NCBI RefSeq assembly: GCF_000003815.2
Contig: NC_049985.1
Span: 22,675,862-22,739,861 of the forward strand
DNA length: 64,000 nt
Direction: 5' to 3'
DNA from: Branchiostoma floridae
Taxonomy: Eukaryota; Chordata; Leptocardii; Amphioxiformes; Branchiostomatidae
Below, piece after piece: positions 34,501 through 46,319 of this stretch; position 1 is the stretch's first letter, and the number at the start of each line of letters is the position of its first letter. A model generated the notes under the pieces. It saw only the letters and a program-made list of their open reading frames with translations. It made no database searches and was not told where the DNA came from. A program made the translations under genes and the position numbers.

Positions 34501-37500
34501 CTTTTGGTGTCCGGATTTCACCTTTCTCGAGGCAATACGTTGGGTACATGTTGCAGTACAATGTGAACCAGTCAAATTGCCCTGAAGAAGGTGACAGAAG
34601 TTCAACAAAAGTTTTCTGTGTACAGAGTATCTCTTGTGATTCAACGTCAAAATCAACTATTGAACCAAAGCTACATCAACGTACACATCTGCGTCTACAA
34701 CCAAATCCCGGTGTAATCAAATCAACAATGATTTATAATGCAGGGGGATTCGGTCGTCCTCCGCGTATGAAAAATGTACAGATTTCTCGTCATAAATCTA
34801 TCTATTCTCGAAATTTCAATTTCCTCTCGCAAAGTCCTTCGCCCACCATCCGGTACAGATGTGGACTTTTATCTCCCCACGGAGGATAGTCTTCTTACCA
34901 TCACTCCCACGTCTGCTCGCCGATACCATCAAAAAGTTGCCGGGAAGTCTATAAAAAGATGACGTACCACTCCCTTTGGTGTTCCCACATATTGGTATAG
35001 ATGGTCACGACGGATTTGATATGGATTTTTTCTTCATTGCAGCATCAATTTCAGCATTATGGTGCGCTTTGCGAAGTCACGGATGAACGGAAGGCGTCTA
35101 GTCCCTGTCTTCTATGTATGTCAGTGTCACACAGTATCTTTCAATCTTTCTTTATTACATTCGCCGAGAAGGTTATGTATGCTTTATGTGTCGTTCGTGT
35201 ATACGAAAGCTTCGCAATTCACTTTGGCAAAACTACAAAAACCTCGCCCTCCTTTTTCAGCACTAGGTTCCAGTTCTGAACATGGCCTCTTCACTCGATA
35301 TACAGTGCTGAATGTTTGTCTTGCTTGCGTCCAGTGCTGAGACTGCTTTGCCCATTAAATCAGCACTGCTACACCAGTGCGGAAGGCGAGGTTTTCGTCG
35401 ACTTGCCTTGCTTTTGTGGTCCAGTTTTGATTCAACGGTCTGAGCGGAATTGAAGATAATTTTCATTCTGACGGCATTCCGGCTCATTCTTGCACTCGTA
35501 TTAAGGGCGCTTTAGCTCTGGTTATCTAGTGCAAAACTGCCGTCAGCACTCAATTCCAATCTTTTTGTTTGTGTGTGGGCAGTATAACGCAGGAATCTGT
35601 TGATGCATCCAAATGATATTCTGTAGGTGTATTTGAATCGGAGAACGGGAAGGTCAAGTTCGATAATGGTCAACCTAGTAACTTTCCACTGTGCTCCGCC
35701 AGAACTTCCGGTTTTGACTTCACAAGTTCTGGACATAGTCATGAATAACGGGTGGTAGATAAAGATCTTGAGATAATTATATGTAAGATAAACTTTTTTT
35801 AAAAGACCTAAGTGTCGTATAATACTGTTACCAATAGGCGAATGTGTCCAACTCATGGTACCACCTCTTTTGACAGCTGGCACCTACTGAGTGTATATCG
35901 ACTGATGTAGCCAATGAAATGGGCAAATTGTTTGAAATGTACCGGTCACACGGCTATCTACTCTACGGGTCGATAATGTATTATTACAGGTCTTTGCGCG
36001 GTGTAGAATTGACTACGTGCACTTGTTCTATAATGCGTCATTTCCTCATAGCACGCAGCAACATGCCAATGTAACAAAGAGAGGTATCAACTAGGTGAAA
36101 CCGAGGTTTTGCAATCACTTAACCCTATTCAGACCGAGGGTGGAGTGGGCTTCTTAGGCCAGCGCCAACTTTCACGTCGTATAACGCCAGAACGGCTTAC
36201 GCTAGAGCCATCAAATTTGGTGATTTTTCCCTATAATTTAATTAGTAACAATTCCATATAAAATTTCTCAAAAATGCCAATCATTTGTTGACCATTTGTA
36301 GACAGGCATTTTTGACGAAAATCGCTAATTTCGGTTTTAACAATGTATTTTTGCTTGTCAAAAAGAGCAAGGGACATTTCCTATGTACAAAGATCTGTAA
36401 AAAATATACATATCGCCTGTCTTCTTTGTAACTACCAGTGCAAAAATAGTTCTTCAGGAAGATAAACTACTTCGAGATGGCTTTTACTTTTTACCTTTCA
36501 CTTGTACGCATATTCAATGCTTATAAGTTATGAATACGCTTTCATTATTATCCAGGGCAATATGCCTATGAATGAATTAGTATTTTTGCATAAGTGGTTA
36601 ATACTGCGATCGATAGTATCACAACGTTCAGAGAAAAATGTGTCATTTCCAATTCATTATGTTGTACATCATCTGGAATAATCTGTGGAAATATCTCCAT
36701 AGCCTGCAATTCAATTCATTAGGAGCTGACCTTTCGACCTGACCCTGCCATTCTGACCCATGTAATTTAAACTTTATCACTCTGAGATGTGTAAATCACC
36801 AATCGAAGTATCATGATAACAACTGTTTTCTACGTTGTCAAGGCGCCGCTAATTTCCATCTCGTAAACCCCCGTAATATCACTAAAGAGTTTTTTTAACT
36901 TGAAAGTTCTGTGTTGGTGAAAGTCGCACTAAAATAAATGGATGAGTCCAATTTTTGTGCTGGATATTACAGTTTAACTAGTCCATTAAAGAGTTTTTTC
37001 CTTCCAAAATCATACATGAAGGCTAATTGCACGTAGAGTTTGAAATAAGAGTAGTCAGTACATAACATTGGTTTGTAGTCTACTATTTTTATTATTTCTT
37101 ACCATTTATCACGATAATGTCGTCCGATTATAATTGAAATGGTCCTGTATATACGTTTTGCTTTTGTCACGCCACGCCACGACTCAATGCTATAGTTTAT
37201 GTTTCATTCACGTGATAGTCTGTAGTAATAACGGACTCTCAAATTTCACCACACGACAGTTTTCTATGCAGGACGTCCGACAAGTTCTAGTAGTAAAACA
37301 TCCCACAATGCTGGGTAAATTGCAATTATCGTCTGGTTCGAATAAGATCGGCCGCTCACCTACAGTTCGGAGAAAAAGAATAATTATACTTGACATAACT
37401 TTTAGGAAGACGAATTGTCTATTTGCTGATAAAGGATTATATCTTAAGGAGAGACTGTACGGCTTAAATTTCACAGAGCAGATAATTGGAACAATTTTTG

Positions 37501-37860
37501 CACCATGAATTTAAATAATTGGTGTAGAACTTGCACCATGCTGACAAATGTTCAAAGATGACGTCAGAGAGGAAGTCATTGGCTGTTGAGAAACTTGCAA
37601 GTCCATATTTCAGAAAAGACATATAAGCTGAGCTTACTTTATGATTGCAAGGATTCTCAAAGTGAGAACTTAAATCGTTGTTTGTTCGTTAACGAATCTA
37701 ACTGTTATAAACTTTAACATTATGGGCGGTTTGCCTTCGCTAAGAAAGTTTTTTGGCATCGTTTGAGCCTGTCTCTTTGTTTCAACACGATAACTCAAGG
37801 ATGCGTTTTTATTCATTCAATTTCACCACATCAGTGGAAGGATTGACATGACAGGTGACT
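34501..37860. other. Alpha intron 2: no gene seen
   Basis: Open frames at 34548-34889, 35001-35340 and 37134-37508 show no recognisable domain. A TTAACCCTATTCAGACCG sequence at 36119 looks like a transposon end, but I did not find its partner. Confidence 0.4.
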
Positions 37861-37874
37861 ATCACTTTTGCAAG

Positions 37875-37990
37875 ATGTCAACCCGGAGACCCGGAGACCA
37901 GACGTGTGTGGTGGGTTCTTTAACGTGCTCGATTTGTGGCTCTCCCAGAACAGGTGACCTCCTTTTAACGTCCTATTCGAGGGAAGCTTA
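37875..37990. repeat. Interspersed repeat with gttctttaacgtgctcg block
   Basis: The order gtggtgggttctttaacgtg, tggctctccca, gacctccttttaacgtcc, gagggaag recalls a dispersed element common in marine invertebrate genomes. Class not identified. Confidence 0.35.
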
Positions 37991-38154
37991 ACGTCTTACC
38001 TGAGAGTTTGTTTTAATTGGACACTTGTAGGTCTTGCAAGACATCAAATTATTTATTATAATTTGGGCTCCTTAACGGCTTGTTATATTTCTGCAGCGCA
38101 ACTTCCAGTTTTTGTATCTCATTATCTTTTAATTCGCAGATGGTACTCTTGCCA

Positions 38155-38291
38155 AATATATATATATATATATATATAGTATATATACATGTCTTGTTAC
38201 ATGTCTCTCCCAGTCACACGTCAACTCAGGACAAGTGCGTGCATATATACAATGTTAGGTTTTTTCCAAGGACTTTAACATCAAGCATCAA

Positions 38292-38324
<33 letters not shown>

Positions 38325-38325
38325 T
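38155..38325. repeat. TA and TC microsatellites
   Basis: (TA)n at 38156-38180 and (TC)n(TA)n at 38290-38325. Short open frames across them are not genes. Confidence 0.9.
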
Positions 38326-38689
38326 GTAGCCTTAGGGCAAAAATATATCAGAGGATTTGTATGCATTTTTGCAGAGAACTGCACGAATCCAGCAGAAAAA
38401 AATTACCTGCTTCATATAAAAATGCGTTTTAAAAATGTTTTCTACTTTCCTAATATATGCATGCACATTTAGGGGTCCGTAGGCTAAAAGCATGCACTTG
38501 GATCCAAATCTGCTGCTAACGTCTGCATTGTGGCATGTATCATGAGCAAATCACTCAGAAAAGGGTAGAAAATAAAGTAGACCCGAAGGTATTTCTTAGG
38601 CTGTGCATACTGTGAGCTATTTAGAGCCCATCCTTCTCCTTCAAGCACGGTTAACGTCATAAATCTAAGGCAGGTACTCATTTTTACAC

Positions 38690-38750
38690 CTTGGTTTAGA
38701 GACGAAAGTTGCGTTAAGTGCCTTTCTCAAGGACACAACTCTTATCCAGA
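38690..38750. repeat. SINE fragment
   Basis: ttaagtgcctttctcaagg followed by acacaact matches the ...gtaaagtgcctttcccaagg segment of the SINE at 14295-14839, in the same orientation relative to the plus strand. The tRNA-like head is absent. Confidence 0.45.
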
Positions 38751-39789
38751 AATGTCCAGAAATGCCAAAAACCTTGTTAATCTTTAGATCCGATGTCCGC
38801 TACCATAGCCACTTTGTCCTTCTAAACCAGGTCGTATAAATCCGTGCCTGAAGTAAATCTAATACGACATGATCACCCAGGCACGGCCAAAATGGAGAGG
38901 TTCACTGGTTCAAAAAGACATCGGTACAATATTTCAAAATGTAAAACGTACGGCCGTCTGATTTAGTTAGAGTGTCGCCTTACGAACATGTAACTCAAGA
39001 GGGGGGTCAAAGTTGCCTGAAAGTTTGTAAACCAACTTCTTCGTCCAAAGTTAGCTTTGTGTGCCACAATGTTTACATAATAAAAGTTCAAATGGCTTTA
39101 GACGGCCGATGAGGCTGTGGGACCGGTGAGGTGAGGTGAGTCACCCTCACTACAAATTATTAAGTTTTATTATCTTGTTAAGAAATTGTCAATTTTGGGC
39201 CACTGGTGTTTGGCTTTAGTACTGTAACAGGACTTATTTTTTGTATCTTTTGACCTGGACATGCTATGGTCTTGCTTTTCATGTGGCAGCTATAGCTTTT
39301 GATAGAAGGAATGTATTGTAGGTTGGAGCCCCCCAACAGCTTGCTCTGGAACTGCAGTTGTGTTTTTTGTAATCAAGATAATATTTAGTACAGATAGTAG
39401 TAATACGATGCCGTCCTCCACTTTTTCCTATACATTGCTCCATAGGAAAACCCTCAGGGTATTTCACTTACTACCATCTCTTAAGGAATGGTACGAGTAC
39501 TAAGGGTTTTGCCGTTTGAATACATCTTAGGGCTATCACATAAAACTTGAATAAAGTACCTGAAAAGTGACTTTGCCATATATGACAACATAATTAATCA
39601 TCTCAAGATATGATCTATAATGCACATATGGCACAGCTCTGGGCGATTATATTCTATGACATTTTTCATTTCAAAACATAACCAATTGAGAGTTAACCCT
39701 ACCATGTGGTCTTGTAACATTGCTTCTCGTAATATCCAAGGGCCCCTGCTGGGGGTTCAGGCGGCAGAATCCTGATAGGAATTGGATTA

Positions 39790-40500
39790 ATAGAACATAA
39801 ACTAAAAAACTCCGGACTCCCCGTTCAAGACCTCTGTGATTTTCACTAAGGTTATATTCGCCCGACATTTGAATATGCAGCTCCGGTCTGGAACTCAAAT
39901 ATTACAACGCAACAAGTGACGAAGATTGAACGTATACAGAAGCGAGCACTTAGAATAATTCTCGGCCCTAAGTATGAATGCTACAACAGCGCCCTTGTCC
40001 TGTTAGATTTACCGTCCCTTGAGAAAAGAAGAGAAACCCTTAGCCTCAAGTTTGCAAAGGCGCTACTCAACTCCCCAACTTTCCACCAGTGGTTACCTCC
40101 CTCCCGTTCTCAGATTCATACAAGCTGTTTGAAGGGAGCTAACCAACTTGACATTCCTCGTGCCAAAACAAATCGTTATAAGAATAGCCCGATCCCGTAT
40201 TTTGTAGCCCTTTTGAATAAATACATGTAAGTTGAGATCTCCCGTCTCACTATCGTCAACTACTATTGCGATAGATTGTTAATAAGTCAAACAAGACAAA
40301 TTTGTGTGATACGATTACAAACGATTGTAACTTATGCGATACGATTGTAAACCTTTATAATGTTAGTCTAATTGCCTTACCATGTTAAGTTTTTAATATA
40401 TGTGTAAATGTTTTTAATGCCCAAATACGCAATTCAGCGCCTTAGGGCGTTGCGATGTATTTAGAGGTTGTTGGGACACCAATCAGCAATAAATAAACAG
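39790..40500 (+). pseudogene. Non-LTR retrotransposon (LINE) 3' end, decayed
   Basis: Codons from 39800 to 40230 encode the C-terminal end of a LINE reverse-transcriptase ORF: GYIRPTFEYAAPVWNS, then KIERIQKRALRIILGP, typical of the CR1/L2-like group. The reading is closed upstream by a TAA at about 39847 (where Tyr is usual in the HYGYIRP-type motif) and more stops before it. A stop at 40228 ends the ORF. A 3' UTR follows with cgccttagggcgttgcgatg and ends aataaataaac. The reverse-transcriptase catalytic part is missing, so it is a 5'-truncated, dead copy. Its plus orientation matches the host gene. Confidence 0.8.
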
Positions 40501-40549
40501 CTCTATAAACTTTGTAAAAATGTATCATAAATGTATCTTCTACCGGTGA

Positions 40550-40615
40550 AATGGCCAGGTGTGTATAGTATTCGCCTTGCATTCGGTAGGTCGTAAGTTC
40601 GATCACTCAAGATTC
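40550..40615 (+). repeat. tRNA-like sequence (SINE head candidate)
   Basis: atggccaggtgtgtatagta resembles an A-box region and gtaagttcgatcac a B box, joined by ttcgccttgcattcggtagg. It lies 50 bp after the LINE end. No good acceptor stem, so not called a tRNA gene. Confidence 0.35.
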
Positions 40616-41180
40616 ATACCAAAAATTGTACAATGCTACTTTCTCTGCTTAGTATTCAGAATTTGAAAAAAAAGAGTATACTATCACCCTGTTGACAGTA
40701 GTAATTGCACAAAGCTATGTGGCTCTGGTCTACCGAAACGGAGAAGGGCAACACCAACTGCACTTTCTAGTGCGGGACGGACTTGAACATTTTTAGGAAC
40801 CATTTTCTCTTATCAACTATATGCCGCTTGCTCAGTTCAAATGTATAAGGAATAATTACTTTCGCCAGACATTTACGGTTTCTGTTTCTTATGGTAGCGT
40901 GCTCGTGGATGCATTCATGTTTGCTGTTAATGGCATAACTCAAAAAGCTGTAAATATATGTTTATGATATTTACATTTGGTAGGTGAGTTGGTGTTGACG
41001 TATGTCATGTATTTGAAAATGGATATCCTGGCGACCTCCTGTGGTACTGCGGCGGAACTTGTTCTGTATGTTGGTTAAAATATAACTTCTTATCTGATTC
41101 TGAACGTTTTCTATCATTGATTTGATCAACGTTTAAATATATTATTCATTTTTGTAATAGTTTTAATGTATAGTTATCAG

Positions 41181-41429
41181 TTATACCCCATTTCCACTAG
41201 GGCTGCGATGTCACCGCGCTCTCTCTGCGACCTAAAATTTTACATATCGCTCAACGAATTGTATTCGAAAAGAAACGAATCTTTTTACACTTTGTGTGTT
41301 TTGTTGTTTTCTTGGTCACACTTTTACATTTGTATGACGCACCCAGTGTGAAAGCAAATCATACAGTTATCCTATTTAGGTCACAGTGAGAGCGCAGCAC
41401 GATCGCCGTCTAGTGGAAAGGGGGCCTAA
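41181..41429. mobile_element. MITE of the TTAA group (GACGGCG-type), full length
   Basis: Starts TTATACCCCATTTCCACTAG and ends gtctagtggaaagggggcct plus AAG. About 30-bp ends include gctctctctgcgacctaaa and ggtcacagtgagagcgcag. The core has tttgtgtgttttgttg. Nearly identical in layout to 58501-58749. Confidence 0.85.
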
Positions 41430-41879
41430 GAAAATATGTGCTTATATTTTCCATAGACCACAAGTGGCGAAGGCATACCGTATCTATTGACCGTTTTCTC
41501 ACAGGGTGACAATCGATACAGTATCGGTAACTAGATTTTATCACAAAACCGTTCACATGTATTGATTTTGTAATCTGTTATACGTGCAGAAGTGAAAATA
41601 ATCGGTTCAAGATAAAGTTAGAATACATCCTGCTTTTTAATCAGCCTTGCGTTGTATTTTCTTGTGAGCTTGATAATGTTGTAAATACGTACGCCCAAAA
41701 TGTATTGAATAGATGTTTGTTATCAAACAAATAAGAAGTTGCTCGTATATTTTCTTAAGTCAAATCAGAGAGCCCAAATTTATGCCACTTCTTTCAGACT
41801 AAATGAGTTAACTACCAACCAAAAATCGCGACCATAGGTAGTTCAGGATACGAGATATCAAAACCGGAAGTACCACTAC

Positions 41880-42295
41880 ACACACGTACACACAGAAATA
41901 CACAAACACGCACACACACACACACACACACACAGGCACACACACACGCGCACACACACACACTTTACACACGCAAACACACACATTCAGTCACACACAC
42001 ACGCGCACACATATACATACACAGACACGCACACACACACATGCATACACAAAGATACACACACACACACACACATACACAATCATACGCACAGAGATAG
42101 AGCGAACACAATTATACACACAAACAAACCCGAAAAACACAAGCACAGAGATAGAAAGAGAGAAACATACACACACAAACCATCACACACACATACACAG
42201 TCACACACATACGTACATAGACACAACCACACGAAAGTATATACACACTTTTAAACACACAGACACACATATACGCACGAAAATACGGTAAAGGT
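41880..42295. repeat. AC-rich microsatellite tract
   Basis: About 400 bp of interrupted (AC)n with ACAT and ACGC variants. Open frames of Cys/Val repeats on the minus strand are artefacts. Confidence 0.92.
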
Positions 42296-43478
42296 AGCAA
42301 CAATAAGCGATTTTTCAATAATACTGATCTAATTATTGGTTGCCCAAGGCGAATCCCTTGTTCAGTAGACCAGAAGTCACCCTAGTCTGGGATTACGGCT
42401 GGCGGGAGCTGACAATGGTGGAAATTAGGTGGGCCAGAAAATTACCCTTAGTCTGAAGCTGATCACTATCGCCATAAAGATTACGACGGAAGGCGAAGGC
42501 CGATCGGAAAATGCACAAACTCTGCGAAAAACGGTCAGGCTCTGTTAGGTTGATCGCCTTAAAGCCAATGACTTTCTAGGATCGAATTTTAGGAATCTAA
42601 TGTGTAATGAATGCTTAATTGAACTATAGAGCTGCTATGAGGGCAAACGTACATACTTTTGTTTCTACATCAAAATATCTATCGGACAAAAAACTATATA
42701 GACCATTGTGCAAGTCAAGACAAGGATACCTAAACGGAAGTTAAGCTGTAGTACCAAGGTCACTCACCAGGTGACCCAAAATCAACCTTGAATTTGTCCT
42801 TCCAACTCCTAGTTTCCAAGTGCAAAATTCCATATAGTCCATTTAGAGCATATAAAGGTATGTTGACTACAAATAGCTGGAATTAAAAACGTTAACACAG
42901 ACACACAAAAAGCAATACCTCCATTTCAATGAAGGTAACAACCTTATGTGCTACAAGCTTACATTGAAGTCAGTCACGTCCCATGACTTCTGTGCAAAAG
43001 GTGACGCATTTTAGTACAAGACTTTGAGTCACTGTGACCTCAACACATTTATCTGATTCAAGAACCCTTATACTTTATCAAGAATGTACGTATTTTGGCC
43101 ACAATCATTTCGATCTAAAGATATGATATTCTGCCTATGACTTCTGTGCAAAAGATGGATGCATTTCAGTACTAGACTAAATAAAGACTTTGCGTCACTG
43201 AGACCTCGACACATATATCTGATTCCAGAACCCTTAATCTTAACCAAGAATGTACGTATTTTGGCCACAATCATTTTCCTCAGAAGAAGATATAATATTC
43301 GGCCACAAAATGTTACAAATCCCTGTTGACAGGTCGTTCTGTTGGTCGGTTTCTGTGTCAACTGTAATCAGACGTAAGGCCAGAAGATCCGTTGCTTATG
43401 AAAAGAGGAGTCAGTAGAAATCGATATACTGATAGGATTTACAGTGCCGTTTACAATATCGCACCTTTTCAATTTCAG

Positions 43479-43546
43479 GTGGACCTACGGTTGTGATGAC
43501 AGATATCTACGTCACGAGTATTGGACCGGTCTCAGAAGTGGACATG
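43479..43546 (+). CDS. GABRA-like: Alpha-type subunit exon 3
   Basis: The exon is 68 bp, from acceptor aatttcag to donor ATG|GTAAGT, phases 1 to 0. It reads GGPTVVMTDIYVTSIGPVSE followed by VDM, matching the alpha pattern TDIFVTSFGPVSDHDM. The length equals that of beta exon 3 here. A degraded member of the TTAA MITE group starts about 67 bp downstream. Confidence 0.96.
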
Positions 43547-43612
43547 GTAAGTGGTCAGTACCATTACCGGACACTAGTGATTGTCATTTTCCATTATGAA
43601 GAACTCTTTTGC

Positions 43613-43842
43613 CCCCATTTCCCTGGGACGGCGACCTCACCGTGACCACGTTGCGACAGTTTGAAAGAGCTCCCAACGAGTTTTATAGAAGAGAAAAGAA
43701 AACACTCTGAACGCTATGGTTTGTTTTGGGTCTTTTCAGTCATACTTACAAAGTTTTCGAATAATATTCAAGGAATTTAAGGGTTATTAGAATCCACTTT
43801 ATGTCGCAGAGATGTGGCAATGAGATTGCGGTCTAGTAATGG
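43613..43842. mobile_element. Degraded MITE of the TTAA group
   Basis: cccatttccctgggacggcg at the left, gcaatgagattgcggtctag at the right, and gtcttttcagtcatacttac in the core match the GACGGCG type. It lies 67 bp after alpha exon 3. Confidence 0.55.
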
Positions 43843-43844
43843 CT

Positions 43845-44316
43845 GTAGGGGTGGGTACTGATACAGTGTACAGGTAAAAAAACATTTTTGTTGTTGGACC
43901 GGTCCAGAAAAACTGGACGTGAAAAAAAATCAGCAGCCAGGTTGTTGGAAAGATTACAAAATGAACAGATTATAGACCATTATACCATTCACTGGTATGA
44001 GGGCTAACAGATCCAAGAAATAATAAGAGCGAAGTAGACGTAGAGGAGAGTTGATAGTCATTTTTACCAAGTTTCCACAGTCAACCTCGGTCAACATGAC
44101 TCGGATAGGATTTTGAATCGTCAATGAACGTAGGATGCTTCACCAAAGAGAATCATTTACAGCGAAATGGACCATAGTTTACTACAGTTTGTCAATATCA
44201 GCCATTCACACGTTTTCACAGTTTATAAGAGCTAGGTTAAGGTCCGAACAAGAACCTGAATCTCTGGACCTGGACCGTACCTGTACCTGAATTTCCTGTA
44301 CCGGTACCCACCCCTA
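43845..44316. mobile_element. MITE-like element with TAGGGGTGGGTAC ends
   Basis: Starts taggggtgggtactg and ends cggtacccacccta (with cccc). The interior block gcgaagtagacgtagaggag...ttttaccaag matches 6965-7030 inverted. Shares ggacctggaccgtacctg with 2682-2775. Confidence 0.75.
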
Positions 44317-44510
44317 AATGAAGCTTCAAACAAGTGATTGCCACGGTTTACCATGTACATCCCTACCCAATCATGTGTAATGGAAGCAGGTAAATGTGTA
44401 AGACCAATTCAAGACAGCTTATCCTGTCTGATTGAAAAATAGGAACTTCGTTCAATCTCTGATTACCAGATCTGCAGCACAATTATATACATGTGTGTCT
44501 AATAGCTTGC

Positions 44511-44757
44511 GGTGGTATCTCACTGTACCTGCGGCAAGTTTGCGTCACTGCGGGGTTCGTTCACTGCGTTACTGTTGTATTATTTTCTCCATTTTTTAAA
44601 AACTTATATATTGCGTAATACGTAAAAGTATGGCTTAGAAGACGACAAAATACACAAAAAGTAAGAAAATTGTTCTTTATCTCTAAAAATTCGTTGAGTA
44701 TCTTTCGAACCCCGCATGGACGCACGCTTGACGCATGTGCAGTGAGGTGCACCTTAA
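44511..44757. mobile_element. Full-length MITE of the TTAA group (TGCGTCAC-type)
   Basis: Starts ggtggtatctcactgtacc and ends gcagtgaggtgcaccttaa, with tttgcgtcactgcggggttcg inside the left end. The core contains cgtaaaagtatggcttagaa. Confidence 0.8.
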
Positions 44758-44879
44758 TAGCTCAGGTACACACACTTACAACTAGTAACGTTCCTTCCCA
44801 GCTCAGGACGATTCCAACTATCCCTTCTAAACAATTTTCTCTAATTTATTTTTACTTTAAGTTTCTCTGAAAATAGTGG

Positions 44880-44960
44880 GAAAGAGGGGGGAGGGAATTG
44901 ACAGAAGGAGGGAAGGGAAAGGAGAAAAGAAGAGATTAGGGAGGAAGGGAGGAAGAGAGA
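44880..44960. repeat. GA-rich purine tract
   Basis: About 80 bp of gggagga/gaaagg words, no coding potential. Confidence 0.8.
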
Positions 44961-45820
44961 GACTTTTTATTCAACGTAAAAAATGATTTTTTAAACATTC
45001 GATATGTCGATTTATGGATTGCTGGATCATCATAAAAATATTTTTTCAATCACTGATAATCTTTCCATGTAACGTATACATAAAGTCTGTAATATGATCA
45101 GACTTTTAAATAGCCCCCCCCCCCCTCCCATCTTGTCAGCTTTGCGTCGTTAATCTAATAATAGGGGCACCTCACGGTTCAGTAAGCCTCCGACCGTGGC
45201 GCATTGATATGAACCCTCCTTCCGCATTAAGCCATAACGTGCGGTAAATTCTAATGAGTGATGTGCCTCCAAATGCCAATTCTGCACCTCTAGACCGTAA
45301 AGGAATCCCCCCATAAAAAATTCAAGGGTGAACCGGGGGCATAATCGTCACATTAAACGCTCGTCTGCACTATTAACGGTACTGCGTTTTTTGTGCTAAT
45401 TCAAACGTTGGGCAGTTTTAAGATGCCTATACTTTTAGAAGCCTTGCGGTTTGCGTCGTAGTTTTCAACCATTCGGAAAGGGCGGTTGGTTAGTTAGTGC
45501 GCTATGATCATCGTTTATTTTTTTGCATGTGGGCCACAGCAATATTCCAGTACTGTCATTTTACCTCCATGAAAAATTAAGTTTGTTTTTGTGGTGTTAT
45601 TCTCTGTATCTGCCTAATAGATGTGTGTGTTTGTGTTTCCGGATATATGGTCAGCAGAACTTTTAGCTGTCAATAGATCCAAGTGTTTGGTATGAGGGTA
45701 GGTGTGTCAAAGACGAAGGTCAAGGTTGATTTTAAGCCCCTTGAAGTGTGATCTTGTATCCAATTGGCACAGTAGCAGAACGCACTTTTTTGGGAAGGGG
45801 GGGGGGGTATATTTACTCTC

Positions 45821-45932
45821 CAAGCAGAGGTTGAGTCGCGTAGATGTAGTAGTAGCAAAAATTACACTTACGAGGAGCGCCGGTGTAATTTTTCCGACTA
45901 CTACCATATCTACGCGACTCAACCTCTGCTTG
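45821..45932. repeat. Hairpin element, about 45-bp arms
   Basis: caagcagaggttgagtcgcg through agtagtag...aaaattacac pairs with gtgtaattttt...actactaccatatctacgcg through cctctgcttg with few mismatches; the centre is ttacgaggagcgccg. Pairing extends a few bases outwards (actct/agagt). Confidence 0.85.
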
Positions 45933-46002
45933 AAGAGTAGGGTATATTGGCCTGAATATAGTATGGTCTTGATTTCTTAGCATCAGATAGCTATTGGTGT
46001 AA

Positions 46003-46224
46003 ATATGGTATTTCACTGCACTTGCGTTACGCTTGCGTCACTGCAGGGTTATAAACAAATTTCAGAGATAAAAGATTTCTTTCTTTTTGTGTATTTTTTT
46101 GGTCTTCTAAGTCTATTACGTATTACGCAATATCTAAATTCTATTAAAAAATGGCGAAAGTAACCCAAAGTGCCGCAGTGAACGCAGTAACACCGGTGCC
46201 CCAGGTGTAGTGAGATAACACCTT
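46003..46224. mobile_element. MITE of the TTAA group with unlike ends
   Basis: The left end (tatttcactgcacttgcgtt, then gcttgcgtcactgcag) is of the TGCGTCAC type, whereas the right end (accggtgccccaggtgtag) is of the GGCAC type seen at 3543 and 59243. Core as in the group. It ends about 95 bp before alpha exon 4. Confidence 0.7.
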
Positions 46225-46319
46225 TAGACTTCTATGTGAACCTTATACTATTAAGGACCTGAATACATTCGAACTTGTGAACCAGGCCGCTTAATATAAT
46301 CTCTAACATTTTTCCACAG

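Larger units (their letters stand above)
33428..43478 (+). other. Alpha intron 2
   Basis: Ten kilobases from donor GTATGA to acceptor aatttcag. Contains LINE remnants, MITEs at 34308 and 41181, a tRNA-like SINE head at 40550 and an AC-rich tract. I see no exon inside. Confidence 0.8.

Noticed and set aside
34548-34889. 113-codon frame in alpha intron 2
   Set aside because: No domain; the beginning looks like a repeat end (ccctgaagaaggtgacaga).
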